Below are positions 9,256 through 17,237 of a DNA stretch of 64,000 nucleotides, in pieces; the stretch's first letter is position 1, and each line of letters starts with the position of its first letter. Origin of the DNA: CAVVST01 sp963750995 (GTDB lineage: Bacteria > Acidobacteriota > Vicinamibacteria > Vicinamibacterales > UBA2999); assembly GCA_963750995.1 (NCBI GenBank), contig CAVVST010000002.1, positions 310,001 to 374,000 on the forward strand. The letters run 5' to 3'. A program made the position numbers and the translations under genes. The notes beneath the pieces are model-generated. The model was given only the letters and a program-made list of their open reading frames with translations, did no database searches and was not told the DNA's origin.

Positions 9256-10997
9256 ATGCGATATCCCCGCCGGGTCGCGATGGCCACCGTGGCGATCGCG
9301 ATCTTCATCTTCACCTGGTTCTTCCGCTTCAACGATCCGAACGGCGGCTTCGCGGGACTTACCGACGATCATTTCTATTACCTGCTGCGCGGGTGGCAGA
9401 TCCTGTACGGCGAGTTACCGTTCCGCGACTTCGTGGACGCCGGCGCGCCGCTGTATTTCTATGTCAGTGCGGCGGTACAGCTGCTGTTCGGGCTCGGGAC
9501 GCTCTCTGAGCTGGCGTTCAGCACCACTCTCATCGCGCTGGCCTCGGCGCTGACCTTCTGGTTGGCCGCGCGCGCCTCAGGGTCGATCTGGCTCGGCGTG
9601 CTGGGCGCGCTGTTCCAGATCCTCCTGCTTCCACGCTTCTACAACTACCCGAAGCTGCTCGTTTATACGGCGGCGATCCCGCTGCTGTGGTGGTTCGCCG
9701 ACCGGCCTGGCCGGCGTCCGCTCATCTGGCTCGCCATGGTTACTGTCGTGGGCTTCCTCTTTCGGCACGATCACGGCGCATTTGTCGCCGTCACTGTCGC
9801 GGCGATGCTGCTGCTGGCGTCGCACGTGCGGTGGACGGAACGCGCTCGGTACGCGGTCTTCTACGGCGCCGTCTCCCTGGCACTGGTATCGCCGTATCTG
9901 CTCTTCATCCAGTTGAACGGCGGTCTCGGCGAGTATCGGCGCCAGGCGACCGAATGGGTTGAAGAAGAGCGCGCCCGGACGCCGGTTCAGTGGCCCGGGC
10001 TCTTCGACAACCCCGACGGCGTCTCGGCCGATGCGCGTGAGGGAGCGCCGCTTACCCGTGCCATCGGGGTCGTGCGTGACAACCGGGTCGCATGGCTGTA
10101 TTACTTCGAGATCGCCCTGCCCATCCTGGTGCTCCTCCTGGTCGGACTGTCGCGCGACGGCTTCAGGCCGGCGTGGCCCCACGGCACGCAGAAAATCGCG
10201 GTGGTTGCCATCCTCGGCCTCGTGCTCGACGCGGGCTTCCTCCGAAGTCCGCTCCAGGCCCGTGTGGCCGATCCATCGGTGCCGCATGCGATTCTGCTTG
10301 CCTGGCTGGTGGCCGCCGTGCCGCGGATGTTTGCCAGTCGATCATCCTGGACGCCGGCGGCGGAGCGATGGATCGTCCCGGTGCGCGTTCTCTCGCTGGT
10401 CGCCGCCGTGGCCGCTGCATTCGTCCTGGCAGCGATCTTCACCAACCGCATCTACGACCGTCTCGAGGACGCCTACCTCACCGAGGGACCGCGGGTGGCG
10501 CTGGCCCGGTCGACGACCGTCGGCGAAGGGGCGCGCCGGGACTGGGATCTCGCGACATGGACGACCCGCGCGGATCGCTGGGTCTCATGACGCTTGCGCT
10601 GTATCTGAACACCTGCACGCCGCCGAACGCGCGAGTCTTCGTGCAACCGTACTTACCCCAGGTGCTGGGGATGGCACAGCGCGGCTTCGCTGCCGGCTTC
10701 GGTGATCTGAGACCTGGCTTTTTCGACGATCCCGGCTTTGAAGCGCTGGCGCTGCGGAGGATGCGGGGGCAGGACGTTCCGGTGGTGCTGCTGGATGTCG
10801 GCGACTCGCTCGAGAACTTCCGGGAGTCGTTTCCGACGCTCACCGCGTATTTCGACGCCGCCTACGAGACGGTCGCGATGCAGACGTTCGACGACCGGTT
10901 TGGGGTGACGCTGCTCGTCAGACGAGGACGGCAAGGAGGCACATTCGACCTACTCGGATGGCCCTGCCCTGCCGTCCCCGCTGGGGTGAGCGGTTAG
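9256..10997 (+). CDS. polytopic membrane glycosyltransferase-like protein (GT39/GT83-like), frameshifted
   Basis: The first 440 residues contain about ten membrane segments. The first periplasmic loop reads TDDHFYYLLRGWQILYGELPFRDFVDAGAPLYFY, which matches the acidic-residue pattern of lipid-linked-sugar glycosyltransferases (D-x-YY then P-x-RDF and GAP-x-YF). After RADRWVS the frame ends at 10590. A second frame continues with LALYLNTCTPPNARVFVQPYLPQVLGMAQRGFAAG to 10997, the soluble C-terminal domain typical of such proteins. The break is near 10580. The likely job is moving a sugar from a polyprenyl carrier to a periplasmic acceptor, inferred only from topology and the loop motif. Its end overlaps the convergent glycine-zipper gene by 4 bp. 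Confidence 0.65.
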
Positions 10998-11473
10998 CGC
11001 CGTTTCGCGGCTTCGTATATCGAAGCTGCGCCGCCGCCAATCGCCGCACCGACCAGCGCGCCCTTCTTGCCGCCAACCAGGCCGCCAACACCGGCGCCCG
11101 AGGCGGCCGTTCCACCGACGATCATCGCCGTCTTGGCCCATGACCGCTGCGGACGGGCGTCTTCGGTCTCACGATAGACCACGCGTTCCTGCGCCGGTGC
11201 CGCGGTCCGGTAAACCCGCGCCGGCGCCGGCGCCGTCGACACGACACGCGTCGCAGCTGCCGGCTGCGTCGTGACGTATCCCGGCGTGGTGACGAAGCCC
11301 GCCGGCGCGGCGAACCCGACCGTCCTGGCGTCCGGCACCTGGATGTACCGTCCGTCCACGGTCTGGACGAAAGCGGGCATCTCGGCGAACGGCTGCGCGG
11401 CTCGCGCGTTGACCGCATACACCGCGATCCCTGAAATCAGTGCTCCAACTGCTGCGGCTGCCATTGGTCTCAT
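10994..11473 (-). CDS. secreted glycine-zipper protein
   Basis: This is a protein of about 159 residues. It has a signal-like start (MRPMAAAAVGALISGIAVYAVNARA) and a Pro/Ala/Thr-rich middle with repeated VVSTAP, VYRTAAP and VVYRETED units. The C-terminal glycine zipper reads MIVGGTAASGAGVGGLVGGKKGALVGAAIGGGAASIYEAAKRR. Such zippers insert in or coat membranes and are common in small envelope proteins of unknown role (YMGG/Gly-zipper families). I chose ATG 11473 because GAGGAGA lies 5 bp upstream. The longer frame to 11590 has no such site. It is convergent with the glycosyltransferase gene. Confidence 0.75.
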   Translation of the reverse strand: MRPMAAAAVGALISGIAVYAVNARAAQPFAEMPAFVQTVDGRYIQVPDARTVGFAAPAGFVTTPGYVTTQPAAATRVVSTAPAPARVYRTAAPAQERVVYRETEDARPQRSWAKTAMIVGGTAASGAGVGGLVGGKKGALVGAAIGGGAASIYEAAKRR

Positions 11474-11654
11474 GTGACTCTCCTCGCTGCCCACCTGCTC
11501 CAAGCCGCGTGCCGCTTCGCCCCATCCGTATATGTCAAATGTTTTCAGCCACTTAAGGTGATCGACCTCGGCGATTGCCCTCGCCGCCACTGACCTCCCC
11601 GGGGTTCAATCGTTATCAAAAGGGGTCGATGCGAGAATCGATGATCGCCGGCCC

Positions 11655-12365
11655 ATGATTGTCCGCGACGACCACGACACCTTTCTCCTCATCACGCAGC
11701 CTGATCACGCGCAACTGGCGGAAACGATCGTCGCGGCCCTCAGCACGGAGGCTCCGCTCAACGGCACCGCCCGGCGCGCGATCCTCCTGGCCACCCGCGA
11801 ACACGACAACGGCTGGCTCGAGGTCGATGCGCTGCCGACGGTCGATCCCGCCACCGGCCGGCCATGCGATTTCATGTCCGGTCCCGCGACGGTGAAACAT
11901 GAACTGTGGCTGCGCGGCATCGCCCGCGCCGCGAAAGCCGACGGCCTGGCCGGGGCGCTCGTCGCAGAGCATGCACTGACGGTCTACGGTTATCGTCGCG
12001 ACGACGCCGCCTGGACATCATTCTTTTCGACCATCGAATCCATGCGCGACGCGCTGCTCGAACGCACAGGTTTCACCGATCGGGAGATGTTCGACGCGTA
12101 CTACCGGTGCGTCCGCCTCGGCGACTCGTTCTCGCTGCAGTTCTGCAACGGATGGACGGCACCCGCAACCACGCTCGGCTACGAGGTGGTGATGGACGGT
12201 ACGACACTGCGAATTGCGCCCGATCCCTTTGACGGGGCGACGGTGAATCTGCGCGTCGTCGGCCGCCGCATTCCCGCACGGCGGTACCTGGATGATGCCC
12301 AGGTCCGTGCCGCGATCGCCGCCGCAACCCCGGAAATCGTCACCGGTACGGCATGCGGCATGTAA
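11655..12365 (+). CDS. DUF3891 family protein
   Basis: The 236-residue protein opens with IVRDDHDTFLLITQPDHAQLAE and has the family hallmark REHDNGWLEVDALPTVDPATGRPCDFMSG. The conserved HDNGW with later His residues (VKHELW, VAEHALTVYGYR) suggests a metal- or ligand-binding pocket of the HD type, but no activity is known for the family. It is cytoplasmic (no signal peptide). It lies upstream of the PhoBR-like pair in the same direction with a 56-bp gap, so it probably has its own transcript or reads through. The gene is intact, with 180 bp of featureless DNA upstream. Confidence 0.85.
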   Translation: MIVRDDHDTFLLITQPDHAQLAETIVAALSTEAPLNGTARRAILLATREHDNGWLEVDALPTVDPATGRPCDFMSGPATVKHELWLRGIARAAKADGLAGALVAEHALTVYGYRRDDAAWTSFFSTIESMRDALLERTGFTDREMFDAYYRCVRLGDSFSLQFCNGWTAPATTLGYEVVMDGTTLRIAPDPFDGATVNLRVVGRRIPARRYLDDAQVRAAIAAATPEIVTGTACGM

Positions 12366-12421
12366 CACAGTAAGCGGGATCGCCATGTGATAATGGCCGT
12401 GGCGTCAGTCATGCCGCCGCG

Positions 12422-13109
12422 ATGCACATTCTTGTTGCCGAAGACGATCGCGATATCGCGGAGCTCATCTCCCATTACCTGAAAAAAGCGGGGTGGACCA
12501 CGCACGTGGCCGCGGCCGGCGACCAGGCTCTCGCCTACATCCGGAACCATCCGGTGGACGTCGTCATTCTCGACCTGATGCTGCCGGGCATGAGCGGGCT
12601 CGATGTCTGCAAGGCGCTGCGCGGCGACGAGGCGACCGCAGGCATGCCTATCATCATGCTCACCGCGCGAGCCGAGGAGGCCGACCGTATACGGGGATTG
12701 GAACTGGGGGCTGACGACTACATTCCAAAGCCATTCAGCCCCAACGAACTCGTTGCCAGGGTCCGCGCCGTGTCACGGCGCTCGCGGCGCAGTGAGCCAT
12801 CGGTCAGCGTGCTGCGGCTCGGTCCGATCACCGTCGACCTCACGAAGCACATCGTCAAGAGCGAGGGACGCGAGGTCAAGCTGACGGCCAAGGAATTCGT
12901 ACTGCTGCAGGTACTTTCTCGAGCACCGTGGCCGGGTGATCTCACGCGACATCCTGCTGGGCGACGTGTGGGGCTACCGCTACACTGGAGGCACACGAAC
13001 AGTGGACGTGCATGTGCGGCGGCTCCGTGAAAAGCTGCCGACGCTGGTCGACGCCCTGACGACCATCAAACAGTTCGGCTACAAGCTCGTCGACGACGAA
13101 GCGTCGTGA
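12422..13109 (+). CDS. phoB: PhoB/OmpR-family response regulator, frameshifted
   Basis: The receiver domain has D8/D9, phosphoacceptor D51 (VVILDLMLPG), T in IIMLTAR and K in YIPKPFSP. A winged-helix DNA-binding domain starts near residue 135 with LTAKEFVLLQ, the PhoB/OmpR landmark. The frame breaks there (near 12912). The correct continuation YFLEHRGRVISRDILLGDVWGY to TRTVDVHVRRLREKLP and FGYKLVDDEAS is in another frame and ends at 13109. The rejoined length of about 229 residues equals PhoB. Its stop overlaps the kinase start as GTGA. PhoB identity is inferred from architecture and the adjacent PhoR-like kinase. It could be a related PhoP/RegX-type regulator. Confidence 0.82.
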
Positions 13110-14491
13110 ACGTCGGCTTCCGAACCAAGGTCTTTACCGCGTCGCTCGGCGTCGCCGCCGTCGCGCTGATCGTCGCGACCGCCATCGTCGCGTGGGATCT
13201 GCGAAGCGACCCCGAGGAACTGAGCCGCGCCAGCGGCAACCTGCTGCTCGCCCTCGCACTCGCCGTCCCCGTGGCCATGCTCCTGGCGTGGTTGTGGTCG
13301 GTCGTCCTCAGTCGTCGGGTCCAGGCCATCACCGCCGTGGCGCAGCGTTACAGCAGCGGTGACCTGACCCGTCCCAGTCACGATTACGGCAGTGACGAGC
13401 TCGGCACGGTTGCGCGCGTGTTCGACACGTCGGTTCAGGATCTCGGACGCCGCCTCGAGGAGCTGGCGCGCGATCGGGCGCACATGGAGGCGATCCTCGC
13501 CGGCATGGTCGAAGGCGTCCTGGTGCTCGATCGCCAGGGGCGCGTGCAACTCGTGAATCGGGCCGCCCAGGAAATGCTCGCAGTTGACGCATCAGCGGTG
13601 GGGCGGCGCTATCTCGAAGTCATTCGACATCCCGATATCTCGGCGCAGTTGACGGGCGCCCTCCGGGGCAGCGGTGTCGAACCGCACGAGTTGCCGCTCG
13701 GCCGGGACAGCTCCCGCGTGTTCGTCGCCCGCGCCGCGTCGGTCTCGGCCGCCGGCGGCGGCGGCGCGATTCTCGTGCTGCACGACATCACCGATCTCAA
13801 GCGGGCGGATCAAATACGGCGGGACTTCGTCGCCAACGTGTCGCACGAGCTGCGCACGCCGCTGACGGCGATCCGCGGCTATGTCGAAGCGCTGCTCGAC
13901 GAACCCTCGGACCCCGAACAGACGCGCAACTTCCTCGAAATTGTCGCGCGGCACAGCGCCCGCATGGATCGGCTGGTCAACGACCTGCTGCGGCTCGCCC
14001 GGCTGGATGCCCGGCAGGAACTGCTCGACGTCTCGCCCTGCGCGCTCGAACAGCTCTTTTCCTCGGTGATCAGCGACCTTGCCCTGGCGGTCGCCGCCAA
14101 GCAGCAGCACGTGACGACGGCGGTCGCGCCTGAGGCGAGGACGATCTCCGCCGATCCGGCCAAGCTGCACGACATCGTCCGCAACCTGGTGGAGAACGCG
14201 GTCAACTACTCGCCCGACCGCGCGGACATCCATGTCGAAGCGGTGAAGCGGCCTGACGGGTACGTCGCCATCACCGTGACCGATTCCGGTCCCGGCATTC
14301 CCCGATCGGATCTCGGCCGGGTCTTCGAGCGCTTCTACCGCGTCGACAAGGCCCGCTCCCGGCCCGGCGGCATGGGCCTCGGCCTTGCCATCGTCCGGCA
14401 TCTCGTCGAGCTGCACGGCGGCCGCGCCACCGCTGAGAACCGGTCCGAGGGCGGGGCGCGCTTTACTGTGACATTCCCCGTTCATCGATGA
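13106..14491 (+). CDS. phoR: sensor histidine kinase, PhoR-like
   Basis: The protein has 461 residues. Two membrane helices (about 10-30 and 46-68) flank a short loop of only about 15 residues, so there is no real extracytoplasmic sensor, as in PhoR. Then come HAMP (about 69-122) and PAS (about 123-230, VEGVLVLDRQGRVQLVNRAA). HisKA follows with H247 in FVANVSHELRTPLTAI, and HATPase with N box VENAVNYS, G1 DSGPGIP and G2 GMGLGLAIV. The gene overlaps the regulator gene by 4 bp (translational coupling), so it is the cognate kinase. It is intact. A phosphate-sensing role is inference and would need PstSCAB/PhoU, which are not in this window. Confidence 0.85.
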   Translation: MNVGFRTKVFTASLGVAAVALIVATAIVAWDLRSDPEELSRASGNLLLALALAVPVAMLLAWLWSVVLSRRVQAITAVAQRYSSGDLTRPSHDYGSDELGTVARVFDTSVQDLGRRLEELARDRAHMEAILAGMVEGVLVLDRQGRVQLVNRAAQEMLAVDASAVGRRYLEVIRHPDISAQLTGALRGSGVEPHELPLGRDSSRVFVARAASVSAAGGGGAILVLHDITDLKRADQIRRDFVANVSHELRTPLTAIRGYVEALLDEPSDPEQTRNFLEIVARHSARMDRLVNDLLRLARLDARQELLDVSPCALEQLFSSVISDLALAVAAKQQHVTTAVAPEARTISADPAKLHDIVRNLVENAVNYSPDRADIHVEAVKRPDGYVAITVTDSGPGIPRSDLGRVFERFYRVDKARSRPGGMGLGLAIVRHLVELHGGRATAENRSEGGARFTVTFPVHR

Positions 14492-14537
14492 TCGATGAAC
14501 GATGATGATCGATGATTGAGATCATCGATCATCGATA
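14479..14537. repeat. ATCGATGA-type short repeats forming a 13-bp-stem hairpin
   Basis: Just after the kinase stop, five or so variants of the word ATCGATGA or its complement are packed together. GATGATCGATGAT (14504-14516) pairs perfectly with ATCATCGATCATC (14521-14533) across a TGAG loop. There is no T-run after it, so I do not call a terminator, although it could slow or end transcription between the phoR-like gene and the dimethylargininase gene. Confidence 0.7.
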
Positions 14538-14565
14538 CAGTCCTGGTGGTAGATGACGTGCCCCT

Positions 14566-15334
14566 ATGCTAATGGCCCTTACCCGGGAAATCAGTCCAAC
14601 ATTGGAATCGTGTCAGCTCACCCACGTGCCCCGTGTACCCATTGACCTGGAACGCGCCCGCGCTCAGCACGCGGCTTACGAGTGGGCGCTGGTGGAAGAA
14701 GGGTGCACGATCCGGCGGCTCGACGCTGGTCCCGACATGCCGGACTCGGTGTTCATCGAGGACATCGCCGTCGTGCTCGACGAAGGTGCCGTCGTCTGCC
14801 GGCCGGGTGCCGCGTCGCGGCGAATCGAGACCGCCGGCGTTGTTGACGCACTCGCCCGTCACGGACGGCCGCTGCAGCAGATCCAGGCGCCCGGGACGCT
14901 CGACGGCGGCGACGTGCTCGTGATCGGACGTGAGGTGTTCGTCGGCGCGTCGGCCCGCACCAACCGTCCTGCCATCGACCAGCTCTCGGGGATGCTGGGA
15001 GCGGTTGGCTACACCGTTCGCGCGGTTCCCGTGCGAGGCTGCCTGCATTTGAAATCGGCGGTCACGGCCGTGGCGCCTGACACACTGCTGATCAATCGCG
15101 CGTGCGTGCCGGCAGAGGCGTTCCGAGGGCTGTCGCTGATTGACGTGGACCCGGAGGAACCGCACGCCGCCAACGGGCTGACCATCGGCGACGTGGTGAT
15201 CTATCCCAGCCTCGTTCCCGCGCACCCGCGAGCGGCTGGAGCGCCGCGGCCTCCGCGTGCGGCCCGTCGACGTGGACGAGCTGCAGAAAGCGGAGGGCGC
15301 GGTGACGTGCTGCAGCCTGATTTTCGACCTGTGA
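14566..15334 (+). CDS. dimethylarginine dimethylaminohydrolase (amidinotransferase fold), frameshifted
   Basis: This enzyme hydrolyses methylated arginines to citrulline and methylamines. Visible family residues are the substrate-binding PDSVFIEDIAVV, GTLDGGDVLVIG and the catalytic His in CLHLKSAV. The frame breaks near 15219 (VIYPSLVPAHPR). The true C-terminus, in the other frame, reads FPRTRERLERRGLRVRPVDVDELQ then AVTCCSLIFDL and ends at 15334. The nucleophilic Cys of this family is in that TCCSLIF segment, so a reader of the first frame alone would wrongly think the enzyme lacks its catalytic Cys. The rejoined length of about 256 residues is normal. The ATG at 14572 is an alternative start. 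Confidence 0.85.
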
Positions 15335-15843
15335 TTACTCGTCAACGACGTAGCTGAACACCTTCCAGACGCCGTCCTTCTGGATGGTTGATCCGAAGAG
15401 CCGCAGATCGACCTCAGCGCCTGTCTCATCGCGGACCCTGAGCACGGTGTCCCGCGACACGCTATAGCTCGGGTACCTCGTCGATCTCGCCGCCGCTCCG
15501 AACTGACACGAACACGTTACCTGCGGCCGCCATGGCGGGCCAGCGTGCGCTCGAGGTTCGCGTCGCTCTTCTGGCGCAGGTCCCCCCAGACGTAGGAAAA
15601 CGGCAGGTTTCGTTCTGGCCTGGCCGCCGGTAGTTCCGGCCAGACCTGCTCGCGAAACTCGATCTCATTGAGCGCGAGGTCGCGCAGCGCCGGCATGTCG
15701 CGTCGTTCGACCGCGGTGATTACTGCGGTCGCGAGCGCTTCAGGCGAGGGGTGCGCATTCGATAACAGGGGTGAAGAGTCACACCCGGAGAGACAAACCC
15801 CGAATCCCGCCAGCCCAATCCACAGCTTCCACCAGCGACTCAC
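15335..15843 (-). CDS. small lipoprotein, twice frameshifted
   Basis: From a GTG at 15843 the protein reads VSRWWKLWIGLAGFGVCLSGCDSS. This is a lipobox (LSGC), so it is a lipid-anchored protein. It continues ALATAVITAVERRDMPALRDLALNEIEFREQVWPELPAARPERNLPFSYVWGDL with breaks near 15522 and 15466. The third frame gives YSVSRDTVLRVRDETGAEVDLRLFGS then DGVWKVFSYVVDE, ending at 15335, one base after the convergent dimethylargininase stop. The C-terminal half resembles the NTF2-like or small beta-domain tails of DUF lipoproteins. Function unknown. It is downstream of the beta-helix gene on the same strand. Its start lies inside a 14-bp inverted repeat pair. Confidence 0.65.
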
Positions 15844-15869
15844 CAGATTGAGTAACGGGATTCGGGGTT
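15796..15869. repeat. 14-bp perfect inverted repeat flanking the lipoprotein start
   Basis: AACCCCGAATCCCG (15796-15809) and CGGGATTCGGGGTT (15856-15869) are exact reverse complements 46 bp apart. They bracket the GTG start of the lipoprotein gene and end 5 bp before the stop of the beta-helix gene. They could form a long hairpin or be the arms of a small mobile palindrome. Confidence 0.7.
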
Positions 15870-15874
15870 CGATA

Positions 15875-17199
15875 TCAATTCTGCGGGTACGACGTCCAGC
15901 CGGCGGTCCAGTCGGCGGCCGGGGCCGGGGGTACGGCGCCGATGAAGGTGACGGCTTCGAAGAACCCGTCGTTTGGCGGTTGAATCGGCGCCAGCTGTCC
16001 GCCAGCCAACGACGCCACCGACGTGGGCTGGAAGTTCGGCTGATCGTGATTCGCGCAGGCCGCCGTCGAGACACCGGGTTCCACACCAAGCCGCACATTC
16101 GGAAAGCGGCCGCTGGTGATGTAGGGCATGACGCTCGCGTGCATGTTCGTCGGCATGCCCCAGGCGACGCCGGCGCCCATCTGCGAGGTGCCGTTGTCCA
16201 CCTGGGTCGTCGTCGCCGCATCGCTGAACTGGAACCCGACGGTTTTGAACCCCGTCACCAGAAAGTTCCGGATGTAAACGCGGTCCCCCGGCGGATGTTG
16301 GCGGCACGCGGACTCTCGCCGCCTTCATTGCGGTCCGGGTCTCCGCAGATCGTGATGTTGTAAATCTGTGGATGCGAACGCGGCAGCACGTTGTTGTTGA
16401 ACTCGTTGTTGTCCGCCTCGATGCCGTTGTCAGCGTCGTCCCCGCGCTGCGTGATCGCGGCAAACTGCACCCGGCCGTTCCATCCGAAGGTCCAGTCGAG
16501 CGCGTCGTCGGCGGCGTTCGACATCACCAGGTATTGCCGTCAACGGTGCCGCCAAACCATTCCAGCGCGTCGTCGCGGCTCATGTGTGCCTGCACGTGGT
16601 GGACCACCGTGCCACGGCCGACCGCCTGGAAGGCGATGCCGTTCAGCTCGTTGTCCGGGCTGAACTCCACGCCCGAGAACTCGACGCCTGACGTACTGCA
16701 GCGTCCCGCTGTTATCGTTAGGATCGTTGCCGCCATAGACGCCGGTGTCGCCTTCGCCCGCTGCTTCGCCGCTGCCGAAGTTGACTGGCGCGCGACCGTT
16801 GAGGATGATGCCGCCCCAGTCGCCCCGGCCCCGCTGGCCGATCGGCTGGTCACTGGTGAAGACGATCGGCGCTGCGGCAGTGCCGATGGCGTTCAAACGC
16901 CCGCCACGATCCACGATGAGCGTACCGACACTCCCGGACTCACCGATCACACGGGTGCCCGCGGCAATGTTCAGCGTCGCTCCCGCGCGGACGAACACCG
17001 CGCCGCGGAGGACGTAGTAGTTGCTGCTGACCCAGCTCTCGGTGCCCGTGATCTCGCCAGTCACGACGATCACTGGCTTGTCGATCCCCGGGACGTTGAC
17101 AGGGGGTGCCTGGTCCGATGTCAGCCGGGCAACCGGTCCCATTCCGATGGCCAAGCCCGCTGCGACGGCCAGGCCGAATGCGATGCGCGACAACTGCAT
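15875..17199 (-). CDS. secreted right-handed beta-helix protein, three frame breaks
   Basis: The protein has a signal peptide (LSRIAFGLAVAAGLAIGMGP), then IVVTGEITGTESW and YVLRGAVFVRAGATLNIAAGTRVIGE. Strand-turn repeats follow (GTLIVDRGGRLNAIGTAAAPIVFTSD and RGDWGGIILNGRAPVNFG), typical of a parallel beta-helix. It continues across breaks near 16690, 16525 and 16260: FSGVEFSPDNELNGIAFQAVG, MSRDDALEWFGGTVDGN, SNAADDALDWTFGWNGRVQFA, then a Cys-containing C-terminal third. The rejoined protein has about 440 residues. I chose ATG 17199 over 17229 because GAGG lies just upstream. The 38 bp after the receptor gene suggests an operon, where such proteins usually act as surface or periplasmic partners of the receptor. 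The ligand is unknown. Confidence 0.7.
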
Positions 17200-17237
17200 G
17201 ATGCCTCGTCTGCTCCTTGTATTCGTCATGGTGCGTC

